DNA of 64,000 bases from Corydoras sp. C115 (GCA_019802505.1 JAFMOC010000007.1:3195001-3259000), one strand, 5' to 3'; counted from the stretch's first letter, positions 1-12,295 are shown. The notes: generated by a model not told the origin, from the sequence alone. Numbers and translations are program-made.

Positions 1-114
1 TGTTGCCAGAGGGCAACCTCCACATCACATCGCCAAAGGGTGGCCTCCACACCACTTCGCCAAAGGGCATCCTCCACACCACACCTTTGCATGCCCGTTA
101 GAGGGGAGGAATTG
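1..114 (+). mobile_element. 3' internal end of an LTR retroelement with a 27-bp tandem repeat
   Basis: Three 27-bp units (5-31, 32-58, 59-85) share the pattern GCCARAGGGNNNCCTCCACA. They resemble the 'gccagagggcgt...gtccacc' repeats inside the LTR element at 16297-18049. A purine-rich stretch at about 100-113 (AGAGGGGAGGAAT) sits directly before a TGTCACAGGTGCC sequence, the expected arrangement of a polypurine tract followed by a 3' LTR. The window edge cuts off the rest of the element. The family link to the 16-kb element is inferred from the repeat and the LTR start. Confidence 0.55.
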
Positions 115-470
115 TCACAGGTGCCCTTAACACCGCATTAAGAACTGTTTTAGTTAGTTTGAGTTTAGTTCTTGATGGTTCTATTAATTGGTTTGGTAAT
201 TAACCGATTCCCTGAAGGCCATGTTTAAGTTAATTAACATCAGCTTTGTTTTAGTTTGTAGCTTATGTTATTTGGTCTTATGTCTGTTCCCTTACCTATT
301 TAATTCTTATCTTAGACCGCTGTCATTCATAGGTCATCAGTTATTTTTTAATGTTCTGATCTGTGTAGTGTTCTGATCTTTTGGTGTTAATAGTAGCAGT
401 CTATATTTTTTGATTGTTGCCTGGCATTCTGTGTGCATTACTGCACTGCTCACACTGACCAACCCTAACA
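115..470 (+). mobile_element. Probable 3' LTR of the same element (right end uncertain)
   Basis: The stretch begins TGTCACAGGTGCC, close to TGTAACAGGTGCC at 16297 where a related LTR starts. Both LTRs also contain GTTAATTAAC-type motifs. I could not fix the right end or a target-site duplication, so 470 is approximate. Confidence 0.4.
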
Positions 471-763
471 TTATATTGATTATTAATCAAGTGTGCCAAA
501 AAGGGTCTGATTAGGATAAAGCAAACAGCAGCTTTTACTCCTAGCTCCTAAAATTGTAAGATAAAAACAAGTTACAGCTGCTGATTAAAAAGCAAGTGAA
601 TCAAGGAAAAAACACTTTGCAGTGAATCCACTACTACACAGCATTCAGCCTGGCACTTGGATGCAAAATACATGGTACGGCAGTTTAAAATGTTTTTTAA
701 ATGGACATCATAATGATTTTAGTGCATAATAAATTATATAGTAACCAGGTAACTTACTATGTA
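471..763. other. No gene seen; short AT-rich spacer between LTR element and L2 copy A
   Basis: I see no open frame with a recognisable product, no repeat match to the rest of the window and no RNA gene here. Confidence 0.5.
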
Positions 764-1726
764 AGTCTCGTTAAAGTTAAATATGGTGTCCCACAAGGGT
801 CAGTTCTGGGTCCACTCCTATTTGCATTATATATGCTTCCATTGGGATCAATTATTCGTAAACATGGAATCAGTTTCCACTCATATGCAGATGATACACA
901 GTTATATGTTTCAGCTAACCCTAATGATGGTTGTTCAGTCACTAAGCTCGAGGACTGCATCCAAGATATTAAAATGTGGATGTCAAAAAACTTCCTACTG
1001 CTAAATTCTGATAAAACAGAGTTTCTGATAGTTGGACCCAAGGACAAAATTAACAAAGCTTCTAACACTATGTTAAACCTTGATAACTCTTTAATTAGAC
1101 CCAGTTCATCTGTAAATAATCTCGGTGTCATTATTGATTCAGATCTCTCCTTTACAAAGCACATTAGCAATATTACTAGAATTGCATTTTTTCACCTTCG
1201 TAACATTTCAAAGCTACGAAATATCCTCTCCCTCCAAGATGCAGAAAAACTAATTCATGCTTTTATTACCTCAAGGTTAGATTATTGTAATTCACTTCTG
1301 ACAGGATGTTCTAATAAATCATTACATAAATTACAACTTGTGCAGAATGCTGCAGCTAGAGTTTTAACTAAAACCAGAAAGTTTGATCATATAGCTCCTG
1401 TGTTATCAAACTTGCACTGGCTACCAGTTAAGTTTCGTATCGAGTACAAAATTTTATTAATAACATATAAAATTTTACATAACCAGGCTCCACAGTATCT
1501 GAGTGAGCTGATTCAATTGTACCAGCCGACACGTGAGCTCCGATCTCAAGGTGCTGGTCTACTCTTAGCTCCTAGAATAAATAAAATTACTGCTGGTGGA
1601 AGAGCGTTCTCCCACAAGGCTCCTCAACTCTGGAATAGCCTTCCAGTTACTGTTCGTGATTCTGAATCACTATTAATCTTTAAAAATAAATTAAAAACAC
1701 ATTTATTTAATCTTGCATTTAACTAA
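701..1726 (+). CDS. L2 reverse transcriptase, C-terminal part (open, 5'-truncated)
   Basis: This open frame of 341 codons holds the C-terminal part of the ORF2 polyprotein that copies L2 RNA into DNA at the target site. Visible reverse-transcriptase blocks are GVPQGSVLGPLLF (about residues 29-41) and the catalytic YADDTQLYV (about 62-70). They are followed by the L2 thumb/C-terminal region with SRLDYCNSLLTG, LHWLPVKFRI, GRAFSHKAPQLWNSLP and the terminal FKNKLKTHLF. The first ~20 residues lie upstream of the L2 junction and are probably not L2 protein. The endonuclease, the first RT blocks and ORF1 are missing, so the copy cannot act alone. Lack of stop codons suggests a young insertion. Confidence 0.85.
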   Translation: MDIIMILVHNKLYSNQVTYYVSLVKVKYGVPQGSVLGPLLFALYMLPLGSIIRKHGISFHSYADDTQLYVSANPNDGCSVTKLEDCIQDIKMWMSKNFLLLNSDKTEFLIVGPKDKINKASNTMLNLDNSLIRPSSSVNNLGVIIDSDLSFTKHISNITRIAFFHLRNISKLRNILSLQDAEKLIHAFITSRLDYCNSLLTGCSNKSLHKLQLVQNAAARVLTKTRKFDHIAPVLSNLHWLPVKFRIEYKILLITYKILHNQAPQYLSELIQLYQPTRELRSQGAGLLLAPRINKITAGGRAFSHKAPQLWNSLPVTVRDSESLLIFKNKLKTHLFNLAFN

Positions 1727-2437
1727 TCCCCTGTAGATAAAGATGTAGATCTCAGACTTGGCTGTGTTGGGGGGGTAATCTCTGATCAGTGTATGCTGTC
1801 GTTTCACCTCTTCACCCACCTCATCATTAATGGGGGGGGTGTGGCGCTGGAATGATGCTGTTCCGGGGCGCCATCTCAACTATGTAGAGTCTGCAGTATC
1901 TGCCTCTTTTAGTTATGCTGCTCTAGTCAGTGATGCCAGAGTCACATGCTGCACTGTGTCAATTAATTAATTATTAATTAAATGCCGTGCTTTATTATTA
2001 GCTCTAACTCCCTTCCTTTGTCTGTTTCTTTTGAGGTGTCCCCCGGCTTCCTGGAGGTCCATGGCTCTGCTTACGAATACTGGATGGAACCTGACAAGGC
2101 GGTCCTGCAGGACGCCCCCTAATGGACTCACATATAGTTTTCTAGTTGTTAGTTTTTCCATTTGTTTAGTATCTGGACATGACTGTTCTCACTGTTGTTG
2201 CTGCCCGGCCGCTCAAGGAGGATGAGTCCCCCACTGAGTCTTGGTCCTCCCAAGGTTTCTTCCTTAAATAACAACATAAAAGGGAGTTTTTTCTTGCCAC
2301 TGTCGCTTCGGCTTGCTCTTTGGGGGTTTAAAGGCCTTTCATTCTGTAAAGCTGCTTTGTGACAATGTACTGTTGTAAAAAGCGCTATATAAATAAATTA
2401 CTTGACTTGACTTGACTTGACTTACTTGACTTGACTA
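764..2437 (+). mobile_element. L2-clade LINE copy A, 5'-truncated
   Basis: This is the 3' half of a non-LTR retrotransposon: the C-terminal two thirds of reverse transcriptase, a 3' UTR, and a terminus reading GCGCTATATAAATAAA followed by an (ACTTG)n tail at about 2399-2437. That terminus recurs in every L2 copy of the window. The 5' truncation point is near 764, where similarity to the copies at 9588 and 51420 begins. Its 3' UTR aligns by eye with the copies at 10953-11573 and 54230-55062. Confidence 0.9.
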
Positions 2438-2994
2438 TGTATTTTCTTCATTAATCAATAATATGAGAATGAAAATTCATTTTGTTGTTCTTTTATATCA
2501 TAGTGAAAAATTAAAGGAAATGCATGACTCTAGACTCAGGAAGAATTGGTACATGATTTCCAATAAAATTCAGGTTTTGCCAGGGCTGTGTTAACAGCAC
2601 CAATTTCTAGTAGCTGTAGAACCCTTTCCTTGACTACTTTAGTAACCAAACAGTGAGAATTTTAAAATGAATATGCATAAAATCATATTATTAAGTGTTA
2701 AGAATGCAAAAGTGTTGTGTAAAAATATTTTAAATTGGATGAAAAGTGTGTAGGGTGTAAGGCAAGAATATATCAGAATAAATAGAAGAGAAACACAATC
2801 TAAATATAATCAGCTGACCAGAAGCGGAAGACAAGCATTGCGTAGGAAGAAATCTATAAATTATCTAAGTGTCTGTTTGGCAGGTGTTTTAAGGAATATT
2901 TGAGACCTGCAGCAGGAAGGTAAAAACCTGTCTCGTGTGTGTGCACATGTGTGTGTCACTGAATGTATATGAAACTGCACTAAAAAGCATTCTT
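2438..2994. other. No gene seen; AT-rich spacer
   Basis: I find no recognisable coding, RNA or repeat feature between the L2 tail and the next SINE. Confidence 0.5.
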
Positions 2995-3306
2995 TTATCC
3001 ATTACCTTTTGTTTAATCCTTTACATTAATAGGGTCATGGAGGGGGGAAGCAGATACATCCAGGACAGGGTGCCAATCTATCGCTGGGCACACTCACACA
3101 GACAAACCCACATTATACTGGGCAATTTAGATAATTCAATTTTATCTTGAATCCATTTTTTTGGACTGTGGGAGGAAACCACAGAACCCAGAGGAAACCC
3201 ACACGAACACGGGGAGAACATGAAAACTCCACCCAGATTGGGAATTGAACCTGGATCCCCAGCACTGAAAGGCGAATATGCTAACTACTAAGCCACCGTG
3301 CAGCCC
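2995..3306 (-). mobile_element. DANA-like tRNA-derived SINE, near full length, diverged
   Basis: On the minus strand this reads as the SINE family seen throughout the window. The head carries the 'ggtggcttagtagttagc' A-box region, then a B-box-like GGTTCAATTCC, the 'tccatgttctcc...gtgggtttcctc' body and the 'cccagcgatagattggcaccctgtcctgg' 3' part. It is more diverged than the copies at 13558 or 18635, so it is probably older. No clear target-site duplication was found. Confidence 0.8.
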
Positions 3307-6300
3307 CAGCAAAAGCTTGCAAAACCTAAAAGGATAATCCTCAGGGTCACTGTATTATAGTTGTAAGTTGTTTAATAACAACAATGTAAATTGGTGTCTG
3401 GGAATTTTTTTATTTTTTTATTTTTGTGCAACATGCACAACACAACTTTGAACACTTTTTTGTAGCACTTTAAGAATTCTAGTGTGAAAAGCCTGCAACT
3501 CAACTTACAATAGTAACAAACTGAACAGGATTTAGTGCAGAAAGGTCACACCACCCCTTATAATTAAAGATAATTACTTTAATTATCCACCTTTCTTTAC
3601 TCAGCTGACGTTATTTACAATCAAGACGTCATATATGATGTTTCACACACCCATTATTTGTTGGATTACATTACATGATATATTATTATATATCGATTTT
3701 TACATAATTTGTAAAGACAGTTTTTCTCAATTAGCTGCTTTTTAAACTGATTTTGTTTAAAAACACTAAACTACTAGCCCAGGTCAAATGTTACAAGTGT
3801 TTCAATAATTACATGAAAAAATTAGTACAAAAAAGTGTGGGACTGACATCTTAGCACCTATGCTTAATTTTCAATTATTATCTTATCAATTATTTTATTT
3901 ATCCAGTCAAAATAGTACATTACAACGATTCCTTACTTTTGTAGATGACATAATACTAGAATTTAAAATAGCCACATCTTATTCCCCTTGTAAATACACC
4001 AAGGACATCACTGTGCCCATAACACAATCAAAAGACTATGGCAATAAGAGGGACCCTCAAGAGCAATGTGAGCAGAGTAGATGAATGTAAACCAAACTGT
4101 AAGTAGTGGCAAAAATATAATGTAATCAAACAAATTTAACATTACCTTGGTAATCCAACAAACTTATCATGTTTTTTCGGACGTGACTAAAGTGTTCAAT
4201 TAACACAGCATCTGTGAATGGAACTCACTAGTTTGAACTGATTCTCTGATTCATACCTCGCTTTGAACCAAGCCTTTATGGATAGGAGTTTAATCTAAAT
4301 CAACCAAAACTAAGTGTGCACCCCCTAGACACTTGCTGGTTACCTATTAAGCCCTAGCTTGATCTGAACAAGAACAAGGACATTGCAAAAGGACCATCCA
4401 ATCTTCTGCTTGTACTTAAAGCAGATATTAAAACCTTTGCTAATGGTCAGACCCTTAGCATAAGCAGGGTCTAAGTATGTTGATGCTGCAAATTGGTTGG
4501 AAAGGAAAAATAAAGACTAAGAATAAATAAACAGAAAATAAACAAATTTCACATTTCAGGGGACACAAACTTGCATGTAAACAAACACATCTTGTACTGA
4601 TGTAAACAAACACAACCTTGAGTTTTATTTTCCTCCAGCTTCTATGATCTTCCCTCCTTATACTGTACCAGGCCTCAAATTGGATTAAACACTTTTCAGG
4701 TGAGCCACTATATCTCGATCATGTTCATGTGCCACTGATGGCACAGTACAGAACCCGATGGAATACATGAAAGAATATAAATGTTTTAGAGCTGCAGAAA
4801 AACAAACTATATGACAAAGAAATGTAACAAAATGAAGGACATATAAAAAGAAATTAAAACCTAAATGAAAATGTGAACTAAACGAGCCCAATAAACATGC
4901 AATAAACACATAAATAAAAGGAATGCACATACTGAAAATAAAACATAAACAGAAGGTAACTCAAGCACTTAAATAAAGGTTCAAAAGCACAAAGGAAGTC
5001 AAAGCAATTATCTACAAGTATGCATCCAACACACCCTGTCACAATTTTACTAATCTTAACCTAATTTTATTTGGGGAAACTTATTTTTAAAGAATTGCAC
5101 GCATCCGAAGATAGGGTCAATTTAATATCATTATTTTACTAAGCAACAAGTTTTTAAAATGTGGAAGGGAAACAGAGCACTCAGAGGAAATGTGTTTTCC
5201 TAAAGCATGTATAAACCATGATATTTTAAAAATTGTGCTCTGTTCTTATGCTGCCCTAAAAGAAGATGCTAAATAAATATTCATATTTTTTTATAAAAAA
5301 GAAATCATTATTTTTTTAGACGATTTGTGTATAATTGCCAGTGTCTTAGCTTTACTACTGTACGTACATCAAGGGTTTTGTTGTCCTCAATCCAATATTT
5401 TTATACAGTCTCATAATTTTTTTATTTGGAAATAGATTACTCAATATATATAATATATAAAAATAATATGCATTTGTTTTGTGTGTAGATCATAGTTTAA
5501 TTTAACTGACATTTCAACACATGAACAGAAAAAGCCACAACATAAGGCAAAAAAAACCAGTCATTCTGGTATAGAGGGTGAGGCAAGAGATAACATAGAA
5601 AGAAGAGGCGAGACAGGATCTACCATTACAGAGTCTTGGTAAATAGGCAAGCAATAAAATAAAGTCTTAAACAGAAATTGAGACACTATCAGACCAGTTG
5701 ATTTTGTTTTCTAGAAACTTTTATTGCTGCTATTTATTCCTTATTTAATAATGCATTATGTGTTATGTTTTTTTTTATAGTACATTGAATACTTGGTAAA
5801 GCTATGCACATTAAACGTTTATGTCCAATTTTTTTCTTTTTTTAAAATGAAGTTAAATTAAAAACTAAAAAGAAACCCAACCACCTGTACAATTTAAATG
5901 TAATTTGTAAAAAGCTGGTTGCAATAATATTTAGTCTCTCAAGATATCTGTAACCAATGTCGTCAGTTACTGCAAATCTAATTTTAGATTGAACACAAAA
6001 CTGATTGGCCTCACCTCAGAGTAACTGTTGTGGTTTTGTTTTATTTTGTATAAATTGGGTGTGCCTTAAGCATTCATCTAGATGAATTCTGAAGAATGAC
6101 ATAACTTTAAAGGTAAAGTTTGTGAAATAATGTTAAAATCGGAATCAGAATACAGAATAATCACCGGAGGAAAATTGCATTATTTTTGTTAATGGAAATT
6201 CAAATCATTGTTTTTAGAAAGCATCATTCCTGACAGCTAAAAAAAAAAATTTTTTTCTGGTGATTCTTAAGGTAAAGCTGAATTTTTTTTAAATCAAAGA

Positions 6301-6309
6301 GTGTCAGGA
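3307..6309. other. No gene seen; AT-rich intergenic or intronic DNA
   Basis: Short open frames (for example 3860-4084 +, 4685-4930 -) have no recognisable motifs, no splice-linked partners and AT-driven composition. I see no transposon signature, tRNA or CpG-rich promoter segment. Confidence 0.5.
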
Positions 6310-6430
6310 GGTCTTTACATTTTATAATTCCCTTTGCAGTCTTTGTTCATTAAATTATTTACTTTAATGAGGTTCTTTACATTTTATAATTCCCTCTGCA
6401 GTCTTTGTTCATTAAATTATGTACGTTAAT
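6310..6430 (+). repeat. Tandem duplication of a ~61-bp unit
   Basis: The unit starting 'ggtctttacattttataatt' at 6310 is repeated from 6371 with only a few substitutions, both copies containing TGCAGTCTTTGTTCATTAAA. It is a simple two-copy local duplication with no evident function. Confidence 0.85.
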
Positions 6431-8775
6431 GTAAAAATGTTAGTTTTTGATGAATCTTAGGTTTGTTTTTGATCTTTTTTTTTGAGTCTAGTTTTGAGTT
6501 TTAGATACTGACCACCATTCCAAACAATCTTGCATTATGTGCTATGAGTTTGCGTGTGTCTGTGTGTGACTGTATCATAGAGGGTCTGGAGCAACCAGTG
6601 TGTGGTCAAAGCATTTGCAGCAATTGCCCAGGTGTCCTAAGGCCATCCCAACCAGCTTTCCAGAGGGTATTTTCTGGCCTTAATCAAGCTAAATCAAGCT
6701 TTAGTATACATCACTAAAGTTAAGTTAAAGTTAAGTTAAAAGTCTTTGTCCAGTGAGAGTTTCCTTTTATTTTTTAATAAATCCTATTGTTTTTTCATTG
6801 CTATCTAGTTCTACTTACTACCTGCACAGCGTGATATATCAAATGCCACTTAGTAAAATAAACATTTATACTTACATGTACACTTCTACATGACAATATT
6901 TTATGTGCACCGTTCTGTGGATTATGGTGCCACAGGTTTAAGATCAATGTTCTACTAATTATCAAAAGTATACTGGAGCTTTAATGTATTTCTTTCATGC
7001 TTACACTTACACTCATTATAAAAAAAAAAGCTATTGTGCATAAAATACATTCAATAAATGTAATGGGAGGACAAAACAAATATATACCTATATATGTACA
7101 AAATATGTTTTTCAATTTATACTTTACATTAATTGTAGTAAACATGATTAACACACCAAGGGATCGTCCTTACTACATTTGTAACAGATGTAGCTTACAG
7201 ATAACACACTGCACATTGCTCCAAGCTAAAGTTTATGTAGCAGAATCTGCACGTGTCGGTTTAGCATTCAGCATTGCAGACAATCTTGAATGCAGAATGC
7301 AGACTTTTTTGTTATTTAAAAGAAACGTGCATACACGATCAGTTTGGCACTGCAATATTTATACACGTGCATACAAAATTCTTCTTGTCCCATGGCATTA
7401 TTTTTGGAAGGGAGAATTTCCTCTTGAACTTTTAATTTAGTTAATTCCGCCAAGCAGAATTGAGTTGAATTTTAGAAGCAAGTTAGTAGTATTGAAAAAG
7501 GTTTAAGTAGTATTTTTAAGGATTCTTGAGTGAGAATGAGACTTTATTTTTATTTGTATCACATGTGGTACATGAAATGAAAATGAAATTGTGGGCAATG
7601 ATATTTTTAATTGGGCACGTGATCTAAAAATCGTAAGTATAATTGATGACATGGTGACTGCAGTAAAGGTTCAGAGTGTAGTTTACATATTAACAAAATC
7701 ATACGTAAATATGCCAGCTGTTGATGAATACCTAACATTCTTCTTTGGGTGTGAGTGTGTAATCAGCTGCGATTAGTTTATCCATTATACCTCACGTTTA
7801 AAATCATACATTCCGATTCTGAACAAAAAAATTGCTTAATTATTTAATTATACTGAAATAATTGCTTCCAAAAAAAACAAAACTAGTGGTGCAACATTCC
7901 AGTAAGTAAATGTGACATACAGGCAACCTATTTTCTGTGTTTTATAATACAACATGCATTACAGATAACCCAGGAATAAAAAAACTTATTTTCCAAAGTG
8001 GAATGATATAAAACTAGAAAAGTAAACAGAAATGTATCAAATCAAATAACTCTCTTTGATACTCTTACTTACATTTTTTATAATTTAGCACACAAAAGAT
8101 TCCCAGTCACCCTTGTAACTTGGGAGTCAAAATCACCTTGTCTTGACTGCTGGAACAATATCTATGGAGAAGCCAGCTTGCTCCATCTGCTTCATGCTCC
8201 CACTTCTTTGTCTTGTGTCTTTTGTCGCAGGGTTCTCTCCCGAGAAAATAGATCTCTGTCAGTCAACGCCATTGTGAAAATGACCTTGCCCCCCACTGAC
8301 ATCATTTTGGCGGGGCAACCTGCCAAATTGTATCTCCCCTACAAAATGCCCCCCCCCCCCCCAAAAAAAAAAAAAAAATTGTAAACACGTGTGACGTATT
8401 TAAAGGGTTCACTGATCAGTTTCATGTTTTTAAAAATATGTTTCTTAAATCTGTTACCCAAAATGTCCCAAAGGGTGTTAATTTTTTTTTTCTCTGGCCT
8501 TAAAGCTTTATTTATTTATTCTCCAAAAAGCGTCTACATCCAGTTCAGCAAAGCATAGATTGGCTCATGTTGCCCCAATGAGGTGGCTTGATTATACTGT
8601 AGTTGTAAAGAAAGAGGAGTTCAAACTCTTTTTCAATTTCATCAAGATATTGTGTTATGCTAAAGGTTTTCTAACTCATCTTCAGAGCCACACTATAATG
8701 TTGAGAAAGTTTATTTCATTCTCATTCACACAGTATGGAAATGGAAATAAAATTGTGTCTTAAGCATAGGAAGAT
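6431..8775. other. No gene seen; AT-rich DNA
   Basis: The 147-codon frame at 6997-7440 has no recognisable domain, and nothing flanks it that suggests a gene. A poly-C/poly-A run lies at about 8348-8378. The part below 8776 should hold the LTR of the minus-strand gypsy remnant, but I could not define one. Confidence 0.45.
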
Positions 8776-9420
8776 CTAAACGGTAAGCCACCTCATTAAT
8801 GTGCTTAAGTATGCGGAACAGGCCCGCATACTTTGGTAAGAGTCTGCGTAACGCTCTACAAATCTCAACATCCAAATTCCAATGTATCGCATTTACAAAA
8901 TATGTGGGAGATAGAATGGGGCGAAGATGATTGGAAACGGCCGGGACATTGGTGAGGCCGGATGATACTGAGTTCCAGGGATTCAGTAATGTACTTATAC
9001 ATGGCCCGGTTCTCCATCACAGAGAGGGGATAGGGACTGACCCTGGGTAGCTTAGCGTTAGGGACAAATTCAATAGCGCAATCATACTCCCGATGTGGGG
9101 GCAATTGCCTGGTCTGTTTGTCGCAAAATACCTTTGCCTAATCGTTAAACTCCTTGGGGACACTGGGGGGGTAACTTAACTACCCCTAAGGAGGCAACAC
9201 CAGCGAACGTACCCTCAGGGCCATGTGGGTGAGACAGTGGGAAAGGCAAAATTTGGACCACTGCAGAATCCCCCGCTGGGACCAGGTTATGACAGGGTCG
9301 CGCCACTGCAGCTAGGTTAAGCCAATGATCATGGTGGATCTTGGAAAGAAGATGATAAAGAAAGAAATTAGTTCAACGTGCAAAGCACTAATCTGTAGTT
9401 CTACGAATTCGGTGTAGTGC
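8776..9420 (-). pseudogene. Ty3/gypsy pol remnant: RT start fused to integrase C-terminus
   Basis: Read on the minus strand from about 9420, the frames give the linker upstream of gypsy reverse transcriptase, then LPPHREYDCAIEFVPNAKLP, then YPLSVMENRAMYKYI and IIRPHQCPG, which mark the start of the RT domain. Soon after, the sequence jumps to LLPKYAGLFRILKHINEVAY, which matches the integrase C-terminal segment of the same pol polyprotein ('KLxPKxxGPFxIxxxINxVAYxLxLP'). The catalytic RT core, RNase H and most of integrase are therefore deleted. Several stops and frame changes interrupt the frame. It is a dead internal-deletion copy. Confidence 0.75.
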
Positions 9421-9587
9421 ATCACCACCCCTTGATTTACATAACCACTTATTTTCTTACAACAACATACTTAATATATAGTTAGGTTAATTATTTAATT
9501 TAATTTGATCATCTCTAAATGTTTATCCTTTATTACTTAATCTGGTAATTTATTGATACACTTAGTTGTCTTACAGTTATATTTAGC

Positions 9588-11575
9588 AGGACCAGTTTAG
9601 CCAGCCCGAATGCTGGCTCATTAAACCATTACTTAAAAAACTTAATTTAGATCCTCTATTACTGTCCAACTATAGACCAATATTAAACCTTCCTTTTGTC
9701 TCTAAAATCCTAGAAAAAATTGTGTTCAACCAGCTGAATCGACATCTTCTAGCTAACAACGTTCATGAAGTTTTTCAGTCAGGTTTTAGGTCTCATCATA
9801 GCACTGAGACAGCCTTAATTAAAGTCATTAATGACTTATTAATGTCCTCTGATAATAACCAAATCTCCTTCCTTGTATTATTAGATCTTAGTGCAGCCTT
9901 TGACACTATAGACCATAACATCTTAGTTGATAGATTAGAAAACACTGTGGGCATTACAGGATCTGCACTCCAGTGGTTTAAATCCTACCTGACAGATCGA
10001 TATCAATTCACCTGTGTTAACAACCAATGTTCTGATCTTGCTAAAGTTAAATATGGTGTTCCGCAAGGGACTATTTGCGCTATATATGCTTCCATTGAGA
10101 TAAATTATTTGTAAACATGGAATCAGTTTCTACTCTTATGCAGATGATACACAGTTATACATTTCAGCTAACCCTAATGATGTTCGTTCATCCAAGATAT
10201 TAAGATGTCAAAAAACTTCCTACTGATAAATTCTGATAAAACAGAGTTTCTGATAGTTGGACCCAAGGACAAAATTAACAAAGCTTCTAAGACTATGTTA
10301 AACCTTGATAACTCTTTAATTAGACCCAGTTCATCTGCAAATAATCTCGGTGTCATTATTGATTCAGATCACTACTTTACAAAGCACATTAGCAATATCA
10401 CTAGAATTGCATTTTTTCACCTTCGTAACACCTTCATAAGCTACGAAATATCCTCTCCCTCCAAGATGCAGAAAAACTAATTCATGCTTTTATTACCTCA
10501 AGGTTAGATTATTGTAATTCACTTCTGACAGGATGTTCTAATAAATCATTACATAAATTACAACTTGTGCAAAATGCTGCAGCTAGAGTTTTAACTAAAA
10601 CCAGAAAGTTTGATCATAATGTCCTGTGTTATCAAACTTGCACTGGCTACCAGTTAAGTTTCGTATTGAGTACAAAATTTTATTGATAACATATAAAATT
10701 CTACATTATCAGGCTCCACATTATCTGAGTGAGCCGATTCAATTGTACAAGCCAACACGTGATCTCCGATCTCAAGGTGCTGGTCTACTCTTAGCTCCTA
10801 GAATAAATAAAATTACTGCTGGTGGAAGAGCGTTCTCCCACAAGGCTCCTCAACTTTGGAATAGCCTTCCAGTTACTGTTTGTGATTCCGAATCACTATT
10901 AATCTTTAAAAAGAAATTAAAAACACATTTATTTAATCTTGCATTTAATTAATCTCTTGTAGATAAAGATGTAGGTCTCAGGCTTGGCTGTGTTGGGGTG
11001 GTAATCTATGATCAGTGTATGCTGGCATTTTCACCCCTTCACCCACCTCATCATTAATGGGGGGGGTGGGGGGTGGCGCTGAAATGATGTTGTTCTGGGG
11101 AACCATCTCAACTATGTAGAGTCTACAGTATCTGCCTCTTTTAGTTATGCTGCTCTAGTCAGTGATGCCGGAGTCACATGCTGCACTGTGTCAATCAATT
11201 ACTTATTAATTAAATGCTATGCTTAATTATTAGCTCTAACTGCCTTCCTTGTCTGTTTCTTTTGAGGTGTGACCGGCTTCATGGAGATCTTCATCCATGG
11301 CTCTGCTGACGAATACTGGATGAAACCTGAATATTAATTGGACTGAATATTAATATTAGTTGCTGCCTGGCCGCTCAAGGAGGATGAGTCCCCCACTGAG
11401 TCTTGGTCCTCCCAAGATTTCTTCCTTAAATAACAACATAAAAGAGTTTTTTTTCTTGCCACTGTCGCTTCGGCTTGCTCTTTGGGGGTTTAAAGGCTTT
11501 TCATTCTCTAAAGCTGCTTTGTGACAATGTACTGTTGTAAAAAGCGCTATATGAATAAAAAACTTGAACTTGAAC
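9588..11575 (+). mobile_element. L2-clade LINE copy B, internally rearranged
   Basis: The first ~25 bp (ACCAGTTTAGCCAGCCCGAA) match ORF1 sequence at 49858 in copy D. They run straight into the start of the reverse-transcriptase region, so most of ORF1 and all of the endonuclease are missing. RT follows with LDLSAAFDTIDHNIL at about 9880-9930 and YGVPQG at 10051. A gap and frame changes occur between 10070 and 10205, and the C-terminal RT is split over the frames at 10205-10480 and 10626-10952. The L2 3' UTR and an AACTTG-type tail end at about 11575. Confidence 0.85.
9722..10952 (+). pseudogene. L2 reverse transcriptase pseudogene (copy B)
   Basis: Block A (SAAFDTIDHNIL) and the start of block B (KYGVPQGT) lie in the first frame. 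The sequence from GVPQG to the catalytic YADD is disturbed: the ADDTQLY coding remains near 10141 in another frame. Downstream pieces match the C-terminal RT of copy A (SLRPSS-like, LHWLPVKFRI, GRAFSHKAPQLWNSLP, ending KTHLFNLAFN) but are separated by frameshifts near 10430 and 10620. It cannot encode a working enzyme. Confidence 0.8.
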
Positions 11576-12295
11576 ATGAACTCGAATGCCACAGGAACAG
11601 GTCCTAAATCTCTGGCTTTAGAGCCCTCGCAGCACGGCGAGCGGATGACGACCAAGCAACATAGACATAGGACTGAGCATCACTCTTCTAGGATCCACGT
11701 GTCCAATCGGTTTTCCCCACTCAGTGACTTTTTCCCCACTCAGTGACCACTGAGAGACAAGTTGCTAAAATTGTTCTGGTTATTGACAACTTCCAGCTCA
11801 GACATGTGCGAATAGCTACCCCCTTAGAGACCCCAGCAACCATAGTCTGGTGCATCCCGGGGGCCAGGGCTCCAGACATCAAGACAAACCTCAAAGTGTC
11901 GGCTAATGCTAAACGTTCATTCTCTAGAATAATTATTCACGTCGGCACTAATGACATTCGCCTCAAGCAGAGATTAGATTAGGTCAGAGATTTCTAAGGC
12001 TAATGTTAAAGAGGTGTGTGAAACCACTGCAATGATGTCTGATGGAGTAGTTATCTCTGGTCCCCTACCAATTAGGCATGGCAGCGAAACTTACAGCAGG
12101 TTATGGTCACTGCATTGCTGTATGTCTAAGTGGTGCTCAGAAAACAATATTGCCTTTATTGACAATTGGTCTACTTTTGAGGGAAGGCCTGGCCTTTTGA
12201 AATGGGACGGCATCCATCCTTCCCGGGAGGGTGCTGAGCTCATGTCACATAACATAGCTGATAGGGCTTTTTCTTCAGTTAGGAATGAAAATTGA
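11564..12295 (+). pseudogene. L2 ORF1 with SGNH/esterase-like domain, frameshifted
   Basis: Three frames (11564-11746, 11743-11982, 12014-12295) together give an ORF1 product. The middle frame has an SGNH block I-like stretch (VLVIDNFQLRHVRIA; copy D has LVIGNSQLRHVRIA) and IIIHVGTNDIRL, which matches the GxND block of SGNH/GDSL-type hydrolases. The third has WDGIHPSREGAELM, which matches the final D-x-x-H block. ORF1 proteins with esterase-like domains are known from the CR1/L2 group; the role in retrotransposition is not settled. At least two frameshifts break the copy. Confidence 0.7.

Noticed and set aside
6997..7440. 147-codon open frame on the + strand
   Set aside because: No recognisable domain, AT-driven composition and no supporting splice or promoter context.
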